A DNA stretch of 64,000 nt, from the NCBI RefSeq assembly GCF_900110755.1, contig NZ_FOFF01000025.1:55106-119105 (forward strand), read 5' to 3'. Made by a program: the position numbers and the translations under genes. A model generated the notes under the pieces. It had not been told where the DNA came from, ran no database searches, and saw only the letters and a list, made by a program, of their open reading frames with translations. Origin of the DNA: Streptomyces sp. yr375 (GTDB taxonomy: Bacteria; Actinomycetota; Actinomycetes; Streptomycetales; Streptomycetaceae). Of the stretch, positions 1 through 8,242 are shown piece by piece (positions within the stretch are counted from its first letter, which is position 1; each line of letters starts with the position of its first letter).

Positions 1-1160
1 TCGGAGACGTGGACCGAAGCTTTCAGATCGAGGTGACGACGTACCGTTCCGAGGCGTACGACCGCACCTCGCGCAAGCCTGAGGTGTCCTACGGCGACTC
101 CATCGAGCAGGACCTCGTCCGGCGTGACTTCACCGTGAACGCTATGGCCGTGGCGCTTCCCGAGAAGGAGTTCATCGACCCGCACGGCGGCCTCGAAGAC
201 CTCACGGCACGGGTGCTGCGCACCCCGGGTACGCCCGAGGAGTCCTTCTCGGACGACCCGCTGCGCATGATGCGCGCCGCCCGCTTCGCCGCCCAGCTCG
301 ACTTCGAGGTTGCCCCCGAGGTCGTCTCGGCGATGGACGACATGGCCGGCCGCATCGAGATCGTCTCGGCCGAGCGGGTCAGGGACGAGCTGAACAAGCT
401 GATCCTGTCCGCGTACCCGCGCAAGGGGCTGTCGCTGCTGGTCGACACCGGCATCGCCGACCATGTGCTGCCCGAGCTGCCCGCCCTGCGGCTGGAGAGC
501 GACGAGCACCACCGGCACAAGGACGTCTACGAGCACACGCTGATCGTCCTGGAGCAGGCGATGGCGCTGGAGGAGAACGGTCCCGACCTCGTCCTGCGGC
601 TCGCCGCGCTGCTGCACGACATCGGCAAGCCGCGGACCCGCCGCTTCGAGAACGACGGCCGCGTCTCGTTCCACCACCACGAGGTGGTCGGAGCGAAGAT
701 GACGAAGAAGCGGATGACGGCTCTGAAGTACTCCAACGAGCTGGTGAAGGACGTCTCCCGTCTGGTCGAACTCCACCTGCGCTTCCACGGCTACGGCATG
801 GGCGAGTGGACGGACTCCGCCGTGCGCCGCTATGTGCGTGACGCGGGACCGCTCCTCGAACGCCTCCACAAGCTGACCCGCTCGGACTGCACGACGCGGA
901 ACAAGCGCAAGGCGGTCGCGCTCTCGCGGGCGTACGACGGGCTGGAGGAGCGCATCACCCAGCTCAAGAAGCAGGAGACGCTGGACGCGATCCGTCCCGA
1001 CCTCGACGGCAACCAGATCATGGAGATCCTGGGCGTCGGCCCCGGACCCGCCATCGGCAAGGCGTACAAGCACCTGCTGGAACTGCGCCTGGAGAACGGC
1101 CCGATGGAGTACGACGCGGCGGTGGACGCACTCAAGGAGTGGTGGACCCAGCAGGACTGA
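1..1160 (+). CDS. cca: CCA tRNA nucleotidyltransferase, 3' part (5' end outside window)
   Basis: This enzyme adds or repairs the 3'-terminal CCA of tRNAs in the cytoplasm. The reading frame is open to the left edge, so the N-terminal part of the nucleotidyltransferase domain (with the GS and DxD metal-binding motifs) lies outside the window. About 385 residues of an expected 480 or so are visible. The visible part begins in the head domain with the conserved RRDFTVNAMA segment and continues through the tRNA-binding neck. It includes an HD domain with LLHDIGKP, the HD pair lying near base 615. The HD-containing, actinobacterial-type arrangement is typical of Streptomyces. The stop is followed by two parS palindromes that could also end transcription. 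Family assignment is secure; the apparent GTG at base 9 is internal and not a start. Confidence 0.95.
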   Translation, partial: GDVDRSFQIEVTTYRSEAYDRTSRKPEVSYGDSIEQDLVRRDFTVNAMAVALPEKEFIDPHGGLEDLTARVLRTPGTPEESFSDDPLRMMRAARFAAQLDFEVAPEVVSAMDDMAGRIEIVSAERVRDELNKLILSAYPRKGLSLLVDTGIADHVLPELPALRLESDEHHRHKDVYEHTLIVLEQAMALEENGPDLVLRLAALLHDIGKPRTRRFENDGRVSFHHHEVVGAKMTKKRMTALKYSNELVKDVSRLVELHLRFHGYGMGEWTDSAVRRYVRDAGPLLERLHKLTRSDCTTRNKRKAVALSRAYDGLEERITQLKKQETLDAIRPDLDGNQIMEILGVGPGPAIGKAYKHLLELRLENGPMEYDAAVDALKEWWTQQD

Positions 1161-1178
1161 GGCGGTGGAACGGGTCAT

Positions 1179-1192
1179 GTTTCACGTGAAAC
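1179..1192. other. parS site (ParB-binding palindrome)
   Basis: Perfect GTTTCACGTGAAAC, the published Streptomyces parS consensus. It is the core of a longer perfect 26-bp palindrome (1173-1198) just after the cca stop. Confidence 0.93.
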
Positions 1193-1226
1193 ATGACCTC
1201 GGCGGCACGGCATGCGGACATGCGAA

Positions 1227-1256
1227 GGGGCGGTGTTTCACGTGAAACACCGCCCC
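1227..1256. terminator. parS site inside a 30-bp perfect palindrome at a convergent gene end
   Basis: A perfect parS (1235-1248) is flanked by 8-bp GC-rich complementary arms (GGGGCGGT and ACCGCCCC), giving a 30-bp uninterrupted palindrome. It lies between the convergent cca and LppU-like genes, where a bidirectional terminator is expected. The parS identity is clear; the terminator role is inferred from position and foldback potential. Confidence 0.75.
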
Positions 1257-1270
1257 TGTCCTCGACTGCC

Positions 1271-1792
1271 TTACTTCTTCGTGTAGTCCTTCAGGCAGAG
1301 CAGGAAGTTATCGCCGTCACCGCTCTGGGTGTACGAGTACTGGAAGTCCTTGGCCTTCTCGTCGCACTTGCTGTCGGCCGTGAGCTGCGTGTACGTGCCC
1401 TCGATCTTCGCCAGCACGATGAACTGCGCCTGCGAGGAGTCGCACTTGACGACCTCGAGGTCGGGGTTGTCGTCGCTGCTGCTGCCCCGGTGCATGCAAT
1501 TGCCGACCGCCGCAGTGTTGGCGTCGTCCTGGCTGGATATGAAGGCGGCGATGCCTCCACCGATCACAGCGATGACGACGACGATGTTCTTGATCAGCTT
1601 GAAGCTGACCTTGCGGCGGGGCTGCTCCGGCGGAACCGCACCGTAGGGGGCGGCCGGGTATCCGGGCTGGCCGGGCTGGGGGTAGCCGCCCTGCGGCGGG
1701 TACGGGGCCTGGCCCTGGGGCTGGCCGTAGGGCTGCTGGCCCTGCTGCGCGAACGGGTTCTGGCCCTGGCCCTGGGGCGGCGGAGTCGACAC
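1271..1792 (-). CDS. LppU/SCO3897-like membrane-anchored protein
   Basis: A 173-residue protein with three parts. The N-terminal 60 or so residues are rich in Pro, Gln and Gly. One membrane helix follows (about residues 66-86, KLIKNIVVVIAVIGGGIAAF). The C-terminal domain is predicted to be extracellular and has four cysteines (in GNCM, VKCD, SKCD and LLCL) that could form two disulfides. The layout matches what I know as the LppU/SCO3897 family of actinobacteria, whose function is unknown. The GTG start at 1792 is preceded by a purine-rich AGGGGG ribosome-binding site. It is transcribed toward cca and separated from it by parS palindromes. Confidence 0.8.
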   Translation of the reverse strand: MSTPPPQGQGQNPFAQQGQQPYGQPQGQAPYPPQGGYPQPGQPGYPAAPYGAVPPEQPRRKVSFKLIKNIVVVIAVIGGGIAAFISSQDDANTAAVGNCMHRGSSSDDNPDLEVVKCDSSQAQFIVLAKIEGTYTQLTADSKCDEKAKDFQYSYTQSGDGDNFLLCLKDYTKK

Positions 1793-1918
1793 TTGGGATC
1801 CCCCTAGAAAACTTAGACGTGTGGCGCGAAATCACTCGCGAGGTAAGACGCACGTAAGTTACCGGGAGCCACTGACAACCCTGAAGTCGAGGGGGAGTCT
1901 GTGTCATTGATGTGACAC

Positions 1919-3181
1919 TTACTGGCGCTCAAAGCGGGCCATAGCGCCAGCAATTGTTCCGTAGACAACAGCGACCGTGACCACCAACGGCGCTGAGCGA
2001 CCGTCAGGCGGCAGCATCAGGGCGGCAACTGCGGCGGCGCCGACGAAAGCGACGTTGAACAGGACGTCGTACAGCGAGAAGATCCGGCCGCGGAAGCCGT
2101 CGTCCACGGAGGACTGGACGATGGTGTCGGTGGCGATCTTCGCCCCCTGGGTGACCAGCCCCAGCACGAACGCCGCGATGAACGTGGTGACTTGAGTGAA
2201 CGGGAGCATCAGGGCGAGCTCCAGGAGCGCGGCGGCCGCGGAGCAGACAACTATCCAGCGGACCGGGCCCAGTCGTCCCGCAGCCGACGGGGTCACCACC
2301 GCGGCGACGAAGAAACCGACGCCGGAGACGCCCACCGCCAGCCCCAGCAGGGCCAGTCCCCGGTCCGGGTCGGACGACCAGGCGTACCGACACAGCATCA
2401 GCACCATGACGGTCAGGGCGCCGTAGCAGAACCGCATCAGCGAGATCGCCCCGAGCGCCCAGGCGGCCTCCCTGCGCCTCGGCTCGGCCAGGTGGCGTAC
2501 GCCGGCCGAAAGGCCGCGGGCGGTGCCCCGGAGCGCGGTCGCCAGCCGGGGCTGGACCTGGTCACGGCCCGGCCCGAGCAGATCCGCGGCCATGGTCAGC
2601 GACATGAGCGCGGAGCACAGGTACAACACACATCCCAGCAGGACCACCGCGGCATCGGAGTCCGCGATCACCAGCCGGACGACGAAGGCGAGGCCGCCGC
2701 CCGCGACCGCGGCGAGCGTTCCGGCCGTCGGAGAGAGGGAGTTGGCCATCACCAGGCGCTCGCCGTCGACCACGCGCGGCAGAGCCGCCGACAGACCGGC
2801 GAGGACGAAGCGGTTGACGGCGGTGACGCACAGCGCGGAGGCGTAGAACAGCCAGTCGGGAACGTGACTGATCATCAGGACGGCTGTCGCGGACGCCAGC
2901 AGGGCGCGCAGCAGGTTGCCGTAGAGGAGGACCTGTCGGCGGCGCCAGCGGTCCAGCAGGACGCCGGCGAAGGGGCCGATCAGGGAGTAGGGCAGGAGCA
3001 GGACCGCCATGGCGGAGGCGATCGCGGTGGCCGAGGTCTGTTTCTCCGGGGAGAACACGACGTAGGTGGCGAGCGCGACCTGGTAGACGCCGTCCGCGCC
3101 CTGGGAGAGCAGCCGCACGGCGAGCAGACGCCGGAAGTTCCCGAAGCGCAACAGGACGCGCAGATCACGGACGACGGCCAT
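1919..3181 (-). CDS. MFS transporter
   Basis: A predicted 12-helix major facilitator superfamily permease of about 420 residues. It has the loop 2-3 signature region (GPFAGVLLDRWRRRQVLLYGN) and alternating hydrophobic helices throughout. Substrate is unknown; the closest general resemblance is to EntS/MFS_3-type exporters. The ATG at 3181 is preferred because the MAVVRDLR start is followed directly by the amphipathic segment typical before helix 1. An in-frame start at 3220 would fall inside a terminator hairpin. It is transcribed in the same direction as ino1 upstream but separated from it by that hairpin, so probably independently. Confidence 0.85.
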   Translation of the reverse strand: MAVVRDLRVLLRFGNFRRLLAVRLLSQGADGVYQVALATYVVFSPEKQTSATAIASAMAVLLLPYSLIGPFAGVLLDRWRRRQVLLYGNLLRALLASATAVLMISHVPDWLFYASALCVTAVNRFVLAGLSAALPRVVDGERLVMANSLSPTAGTLAAVAGGGLAFVVRLVIADSDAAVVLLGCVLYLCSALMSLTMAADLLGPGRDQVQPRLATALRGTARGLSAGVRHLAEPRRREAAWALGAISLMRFCYGALTVMVLMLCRYAWSSDPDRGLALLGLAVGVSGVGFFVAAVVTPSAAGRLGPVRWIVVCSAAAALLELALMLPFTQVTTFIAAFVLGLVTQGAKIATDTIVQSSVDDGFRGRIFSLYDVLFNVAFVGAAAVAALMLPPDGRSAPLVVTVAVVYGTIAGAMARFERQ

Positions 3182-3205
3182 GGGGCACAGCCTCACACAC
3201 GGGGA

Positions 3206-3235
3206 GGGTCCCCGGGCCATGTGACCCGGGGACCC
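3206..3235 (-). terminator. hairpin terminator downstream of ino1
   Basis: Perfect 11-bp GC-rich stem (3206-3216 with 3225-3235) with an 8-nt loop, 40 bases after the ino1 stop on the minus strand. There is no U-tract, as is common in Streptomyces. Confidence 0.75.
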
Positions 3236-3277
3236 TTCTCAGCCCTGGCAGGAGCGAATTTTCGGTACGCGGTCGAG

Positions 3278-4360
3278 CTAGCGGTCGACCTCGCCGCGGA
3301 TGAACTTCTCGACGTTGTCGTAGGCCTCGTCGTCGAAGTACTGGACCGGCGGGGACTTCATGAAGTAGCTCGACGCCGACAGGATCGGGCCGCCGATGCC
3401 GCGGTCCTTGGCGATCTTCGCGGCGCGCAGGGCGTCGATGATGACACCGGCCGAGTTCGGCGAGTCCCAGACCTCGAGCTTGTACTCCAGGCTCAGCGGG
3501 ACGTCACCGAAGGCGCGGCCCTCGAGGCGGACGTACGCCCACTTGCGGTCGTCCAGCCACGGCACGTAGTCCGACGGGCCGATGTGGACGTTCTTCTCGC
3601 CCAGGTCGCGGTCGGGGATCTGCGAGGTGACGGCCTGCGTCTTCGAGATCTTCTTGGACTCGAGGCGGTCGCGCTCCAGCATGTTCTTGAAGTCCATGTT
3701 GCCGCCGACGTTGAGCTGCATGGTGCGCTCGAGACGGACACCGCGGTCCTCGAACAGCTTCGCCATCACACGGTGCGTGATGGTGGCGCCGACCTGCGAC
3801 TTGATGTCGTCGCCGACGATCGGGACGCCCGCCTCGGTGAACTTGTCCGCCCACTCCTTGGTGCCGGCGATGAAGACCGGAAGGGCGTTGACGAACGCGA
3901 CCTTGGCGTCGATGGCGGCCTGGGCGTAGAACTTCGCCGCGCTGTCGGAGCCGACGGGCAGGTAGCAGACGAGGACGTCGACCTGCTTGTCCTTGAGGAT
4001 CTGGACCACGTCGACCGGGGCCTCGGCGGACTCCTCGATGGTGTCGCGGTAGTACTTGCCGAGACCGTCGAGGGTGTGACCGCGCTGCACCGTGACGTCC
4101 TTGTGCGGGACGTCGCAGATCTTGATGGTGTTGTTCTCGCTGGCACCGATGGCGTCCGAGAGGTCGAGGCCGACCTTCTTCGCGTCGACGTCGAAAGCGG
4201 CGACGAACTCGACGTCCCCGACGTGGTAGTCCCCGAACTTCACGTGCATCAGGCCCGGGACCTTGGACGCCGGGTCGGCGTCCTTGTAGTACTCGACGCC
4301 TTGCACCAGTGACGCCGCGCAGTTGCCCACGCCGACGATGGCTACGCGAACCGAACCCAT
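3278..4360 (-). CDS. ino1: inositol-3-phosphate synthase
   Basis: Converts glucose 6-phosphate to 1D-myo-inositol 3-phosphate using NAD. In actinobacteria this feeds phosphatidylinositol and mycothiol synthesis. The protein is 360 residues, the usual length for the short actinobacterial form. It has the N-terminal NAD-binding VAIVGVGNCAASL motif and the conserved stretch LNVGGNMDFKNML of the catalytic domain. The ATG at 4360 is chosen because GGGAG sits at a good distance upstream and the NAD motif follows at once. A GTG at 4408 overlaps the padR stop as GTGA, so coupled translation from further upstream is possible. It lies directly downstream of padR in the same direction. Confidence 0.93.
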   Translation of the reverse strand: MGSVRVAIVGVGNCAASLVQGVEYYKDADPASKVPGLMHVKFGDYHVGDVEFVAAFDVDAKKVGLDLSDAIGASENNTIKICDVPHKDVTVQRGHTLDGLGKYYRDTIEESAEAPVDVVQILKDKQVDVLVCYLPVGSDSAAKFYAQAAIDAKVAFVNALPVFIAGTKEWADKFTEAGVPIVGDDIKSQVGATITHRVMAKLFEDRGVRLERTMQLNVGGNMDFKNMLERDRLESKKISKTQAVTSQIPDRDLGEKNVHIGPSDYVPWLDDRKWAYVRLEGRAFGDVPLSLEYKLEVWDSPNSAGVIIDALRAAKIAKDRGIGGPILSASSYFMKSPPVQYFDDEAYDNVEKFIRGEVDR

Positions 4361-4404
4361 TCCGGTTGCTCCCTGTGTGTACGAGTGAGGCCCTGAATGG
4401 GCGC

Positions 4405-5088
4405 TCACGTGGCGGTTTCGTCCGACGCATCCGGCCCAGGGGTGTCCCCGGGACGGGGCAGGGCGCCCGACGATCCAGATGTGGTGTTCTGCTGAGCGGA
4501 CTCCCCGGAGGCGGCACCCTTCAGGTCCCGTCCGGCCCGCTCGCTCTCGATGAGCTCGTTCAGCCAGCGCACTTCGCGCTCCACGGACTCCATTCCGTGG
4601 CGCTGGAGCTCGAGCGTGTAGTCGTCGAGGCGCTCTCGCGTGCGGGCCAGGGAGGCGCGCATCTTCTCCAGACGCTCCTCCAGCCGGCTGCGCCGGCCTT
4701 CCAGTACGCGCATGCGAACATCGCGCGACGTCTGCCCGAAGAAGGCGAAACGGGCGGCGAAGTGCTCGTCCTCGTACGCGTCGGGACCCGTCTGCGAGAG
4801 CAGCTCCTCGAAGTGCTCCTTACCCTCCGCCGTCAACCGGTAGACGATCTTGGCGCGACGCCCTGCGAGTGGTGCGGCGAGGGCGTCCTCGGAGGTGTTT
4901 CCCGGCTCCTCGATCAACCAGCCGTTGGCGACCAGCGTCTTGAGGCAGGGATAGAGCGTGCCGTAGCTGAACGCACGGAACACGCCCAGTGACGTATTGA
5001 GTCGTTTGCGCAGCTCATAGCCGTGCATCGGGGACTCGCGAAGAAGGCCCAGGACGGCGAACTCGAGGATTCCGGCGCGCCGGCTCAT
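4405..5088 (-). CDS. PadR-family transcriptional regulator
   Basis: A 227-residue regulator. The N-terminal winged helix-turn-helix (about residues 6-90) has the family pattern LGLLRESPMHGYELRKRL and SYGTLYPCLKTL. A long helical C-terminal dimerisation region (about 110-185) and a disordered acidic tail follow. The start is supported by AAGGAGG eight bases upstream. A perfect 9-1-9 inverted repeat of the PadR type lies 32 bases upstream, indicating autoregulation. The stop overlaps a possible ino1 start by four bases, so it may also control inositol phosphate synthase. Confidence 0.92.
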   Translation of the reverse strand: MSRRAGILEFAVLGLLRESPMHGYELRKRLNTSLGVFRAFSYGTLYPCLKTLVANGWLIEEPGNTSEDALAAPLAGRRAKIVYRLTAEGKEHFEELLSQTGPDAYEDEHFAARFAFFGQTSRDVRMRVLEGRRSRLEERLEKMRASLARTRERLDDYTLELQRHGMESVEREVRWLNELIESERAGRDLKGAASGESAQQNTTSGSSGALPRPGDTPGPDASDETAT

Positions 5089-5119
5089 GGTCGCCTCCTT
5101 CCGTCCTTATGTCGCTCCG

Positions 5120-5138
5120 ATGTATCGACTCGATACAT
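5120..5138. promoter_or_regulatory. PadR operator (perfect inverted repeat)
   Basis: ATGTATCGA-C-TCGATACAT, a perfect 9-bp inverted repeat with one central base. It starts and ends with the ATGT/ACAT ends typical of PadR sites, 32 bases upstream of the padR start. Family knowledge plus position suggest autoregulation; binding is not shown. Confidence 0.8.
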
Positions 5139-5441
5139 CACGACGATAGAACGGCCTTCCGGATGCGACAAGAGGGGGGATGGTGAACGGGATCACATCA
5201 CTGATTCGTTGCAGGCGACTTGCCTGATTTGGGGTGAACCTCGGGCCTAGGCAGGTTTTGACGGTGCGTAGTCTGTGCGCCATGCACACCACCGGGATCC
5301 ATGAGACGCCGGGGGGCGTCGAGGTCCTCGGTGCAGTACGGGTGAATGCGCAACCGGCCGCATCCGTACTTTGGGGGGACAGGAAACCAGCCGCCCTTTC
5401 CAGGCGCGCACGGATGCGCCTGCCCGAGGAGTAATCGTTCG
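5139..5441 (+). other. Divergent intergenic region with possible leader ORF before the PBP gene
   Basis: About 300 bp between padR and the penicillin-binding protein gene. A possible 50-codon ORF (5283-5434) ends in GAGGAGTAA. Its last codons contain the Shine-Dalgarno sequence of the PBP gene, and it stops 7 bases before that ATG, so a coupled leader peptide is conceivable. I recognise no homolog and find no strong promoter beyond a TTGACG near 5258. Confidence 0.35.
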
Positions 5442-8120
5442 ATGAGCGAGCACCGTCGCAAACCGACGCCGCCGCAGGAAGGCGGACGTGCCGCGGCCCG
5501 ACGCGGTCAGTCCGGTCCGTCCTCCGGCCGCCGCGCGGCACCGCGCGGCGCCACCGGATCTCCTTCCGACTACGGGTTGGGTCACGGGTCCGCAGGCGAG
5601 GAACCGTCTTACGGCAGCCGTGCCGACGCCCGACGCGCGTCCCAGAGGAACTCGGGCGGGCGGCGTAGAGCGGCCGAACCCGCGCCCGGTCGCCGCGGCG
5701 ACCCGAGCGGGCCCGGAAGGGGCAGAGGGCGCTCGGCGCCCGACCGGCGACGCCTGATCGACTACCCGCGCGCCGACAAGTACGGCTGGCAGCGCTGGAT
5801 GCCGTCCTGGAAGCTCGTGGCGGGCCTGTTCGTCGGCTTCGTCGGCAGTCTGGTGGCCGTGGCGGGCATCGGGTACGCCATGGTGGGCATCCCCGACATC
5901 GCCAAGACGGCGACGGCGCAGAACAACGTCTACTACTGGAAGGACGGCAGCCAGATGGTTGCCACCGGTGGTGAGACGAACCGTCAGAAGATCGACCTCT
6001 CGCAGATCCCGGAGGAGATGCGCTGGGCGGTGATCTCGCAGGAGAACAAGACCTTCTACGACGACAGCGGCATCGACCCCAAGGGCATCGCCCGCGCCGT
6101 GTTCAACATGGCCCGGGGCGGACAGACGCAGGGTGGTTCGACGATCACCCAGCAGTACGTCAAGAACGCCATGCTGAACGACCAGTCGCAGACGATCTCC
6201 CGCAAGTTCAAGGAGATCTTCGTGTCGATAAAGGTGGGCGCCGAGGTCGACAAGAACGAGATCATGGCCGGCTACCTGAACTCCGCGTACTACGGGCGCA
6301 ACGCCTACGGAATCCAGGCCGCCGCCCGCGCCTACTTCAACAAGGACGCGATCAAGCTCGACCCGGGTGAGTGTGCCTTCCTGGCCGCCACGCTGAAGGG
6401 CGCCACGTACTACGACCCCGCCGGCACGCCCTCCGTCGACCCGGTGGGCGCCACGGCCACGGCCAACAGCAAGCGGGCCCTGCGGCAGCAGCAGGACACC
6501 CTCGACAAGATGGTCGAGTACGGGCACCTAACCGCGGCGGAGCGGGCCAAGTACACCAAGCTCCCCAAGTGGCAGAACCCCCGGTCGAACACCGACCTGA
6601 AGGGGCAGGTCGGCTATCTCGTCGACCTCGCCAACGGCTACCTGGTCACCCACAGCAAGGAGACCGGGATCACCCAGGACCTGCTGCAGCGGGGCGGCTA
6701 CTCGATCTACACGACCTTCGACAAGAACAAGGTCAAGGAGCTCGAGGAGTCGGTCACGAAGGTCCAGAAGGCCAACATCAAGCCGGAGGAACGACCGGAG
6801 ACGGACACCCACGTCCAGTTCGGCGGAGCGTCCGTGGAACCGGACACCGGTGCCATCCGGGCTATCTACGGCGGCGAGGACGCCACCAAGCACTTCACCG
6901 ACAACGCCGACCAGACCGGTGCCCAGGTCGGTTCGACGTTCAAGCCGTTCGTGCTGGCGGCCGCGATGACCTGGGGCGTGCGCGATCCGGACCTGGGGTC
7001 CTCGCAGGCACAGGACGAGCGCACCATCGTCTCGCCCAAGAGCCTGTTCAGCGGCAAGAACAAGCTCAAGATCGAGAACTACGACCGCACGGTCTGGAAG
7101 AACGAGAAGGGCGAGGAGTGGCTGCAGACCAACGACGGCAACGTCTCTCTCGGCTCTCCGCCCAACTTCAACATTGACCTGCGGGAGGCGATGCGCGAGT
7201 CGGTGAACTCCGCCTTCGTGCAGCTCGGCATGGACGTCGGTCTGGACAAGGTGAAGGAATCCGCCGTCAGCGCGGGCCTGAAGGAGTCCAGCCTCACCAA
7301 CAGCGGCTTCCCGTCGTTCTCGATCGGCATCTCCGACCCGAGCGCGATCCGGATGGCGGGCGCGTACGCCACCTTCGCCGCCAGAGGCAAGCAGCGTGAT
7401 CCGTACTCGGTGGAGAAGGTCACGAGTGAGAAGGGCCAGATCTTCACGCACGAGACCGAGACGAATCAGGCCTTCACCTCGAAGGTCGCCGACAACGTCA
7501 CGGACGTCCTGAAGACCGTGGTCGAGGACGGCACCGGTACCAACGCCCAGCTTCCCGGCCGTCAGGTCGCGGGCAAGACCGGTACCACCGACGGCAACAA
7601 GTCGGCCTGGTTCGTGGGCTACACCCCGCAGTTGTCCACCGCGGTCACCATGTTCCGCTACGACGACGACGAGTCCAACAAGAACCGTACGTTCCTGGAG
7701 ATGTTCGGAACGGGTGGTCAGAAGAAGATCCACGGTGCCTCGTTCCCGGCGCAGATCTGGCACGACTACATGGCCGAGGCGCTGAAGGGCACGGAGCCGA
7801 AGAACTTCCCGGAGCCCGAGCCCATCGGCGAGGTCGTCAACGCGGAACCGTCCCCGTCCCCGACTCCTTCGATCACCGAGAGTGAGGAAGCGGAGCCGTC
7901 GCCCTCCCCGTCGCCCAGCGTGACGGAGGCCTCGCCCTCACCCACGCCGACCGAGACCTGCACAAACTTCTTCAACTGCAATGAGGAGAACGGCGGGACC
8001 ACCGACGGAAACGTGAACGGCGGAACAGGCGAGACATCCCCGTCACCGACCGACACGGAGACGAACGGCAACAGCAGAGGGAATAACGGCGGCGCCTTCT
8101 TCGGAGGCCCGGCCGGCTAG
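5442..8120 (+). CDS. bifunctional class A penicillin-binding protein
   Basis: An 892-residue peptidoglycan glycosyltransferase/transpeptidase. After a basic, Arg/Gly-rich cytoplasmic tail of about 115 residues comes one membrane helix (WKLVAGLFVGFVGSLVAVAG). The GT51 domain follows, with ENKTFYDDSG (Glu201) and GGSTITQQYVKN. The transpeptidase domain has the three active-site boxes: Ser498-T-F-Lys501, Ser587-V-Asn589 and Lys712-T-G. The last 110 or so residues are a Ser/Pro/Thr/Glu-rich extracellular tail containing two cysteines. The start is set by GAGGAG ten bases before ATG 5442. The GT51 motif is ENxxFxxDxG rather than the textbook EDxxFxxHxG, which I believe is common in actinobacterial homologs. 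Confidence 0.95.
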   Translation: MSEHRRKPTPPQEGGRAAARRGQSGPSSGRRAAPRGATGSPSDYGLGHGSAGEEPSYGSRADARRASQRNSGGRRRAAEPAPGRRGDPSGPGRGRGRSAPDRRRLIDYPRADKYGWQRWMPSWKLVAGLFVGFVGSLVAVAGIGYAMVGIPDIAKTATAQNNVYYWKDGSQMVATGGETNRQKIDLSQIPEEMRWAVISQENKTFYDDSGIDPKGIARAVFNMARGGQTQGGSTITQQYVKNAMLNDQSQTISRKFKEIFVSIKVGAEVDKNEIMAGYLNSAYYGRNAYGIQAAARAYFNKDAIKLDPGECAFLAATLKGATYYDPAGTPSVDPVGATATANSKRALRQQQDTLDKMVEYGHLTAAERAKYTKLPKWQNPRSNTDLKGQVGYLVDLANGYLVTHSKETGITQDLLQRGGYSIYTTFDKNKVKELEESVTKVQKANIKPEERPETDTHVQFGGASVEPDTGAIRAIYGGEDATKHFTDNADQTGAQVGSTFKPFVLAAAMTWGVRDPDLGSSQAQDERTIVSPKSLFSGKNKLKIENYDRTVWKNEKGEEWLQTNDGNVSLGSPPNFNIDLREAMRESVNSAFVQLGMDVGLDKVKESAVSAGLKESSLTNSGFPSFSIGISDPSAIRMAGAYATFAARGKQRDPYSVEKVTSEKGQIFTHETETNQAFTSKVADNVTDVLKTVVEDGTGTNAQLPGRQVAGKTGTTDGNKSAWFVGYTPQLSTAVTMFRYDDDESNKNRTFLEMFGTGGQKKIHGASFPAQIWHDYMAEALKGTEPKNFPEPEPIGEVVNAEPSPSPTPSITESEEAEPSPSPSPSVTEASPSPTPTETCTNFFNCNEENGGTTDGNVNGGTGETSPSPTDTETNGNSRGNNGGAFFGGPAG

Positions 8121-8143
8121 GCGCTCGATCGCCCGGCTTGCGT

Positions 8144-8157
8144 GTTTCACGTGAAAC
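8144..8157. other. parS site
   Basis: Perfect GTTTCACGTGAAAC downstream of the PBP gene. It is the first of a tandem pair spaced 22 bp apart. Confidence 0.93.
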
Positions 8158-8165
8158 ATGCGCAT

Positions 8166-8179
8166 GTTTCACGTGAAAC
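8166..8179. other. parS site
   Basis: Perfect GTTTCACGTGAAAC, second of the tandem pair, directly abutting a terminator hairpin. Confidence 0.93.
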
Positions 8180-8215
8180 GAGGGCCGCTCCACCGGACCA
8201 GGTGGGGCGGCCCTC
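8180..8215 (+). terminator. hairpin terminator after the PBP gene
   Basis: 15-bp stem (8180-8194 with 8201-8215, one G-U pair) and a 6-nt loop, followed by a short T-rich stretch. It separates the PBP gene from the glycosyltransferase gene. Confidence 0.85.
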
Positions 8216-8242
8216 GGCGTTTTCCTAGGTCTGTACGGCAGG

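Noticed and set aside
2192..4312. 706-codon plus-strand frame opposite the MFS and ino1 genes
   Set aside because: Shadow frame; the minus-strand products are recognisable and this translation is not.
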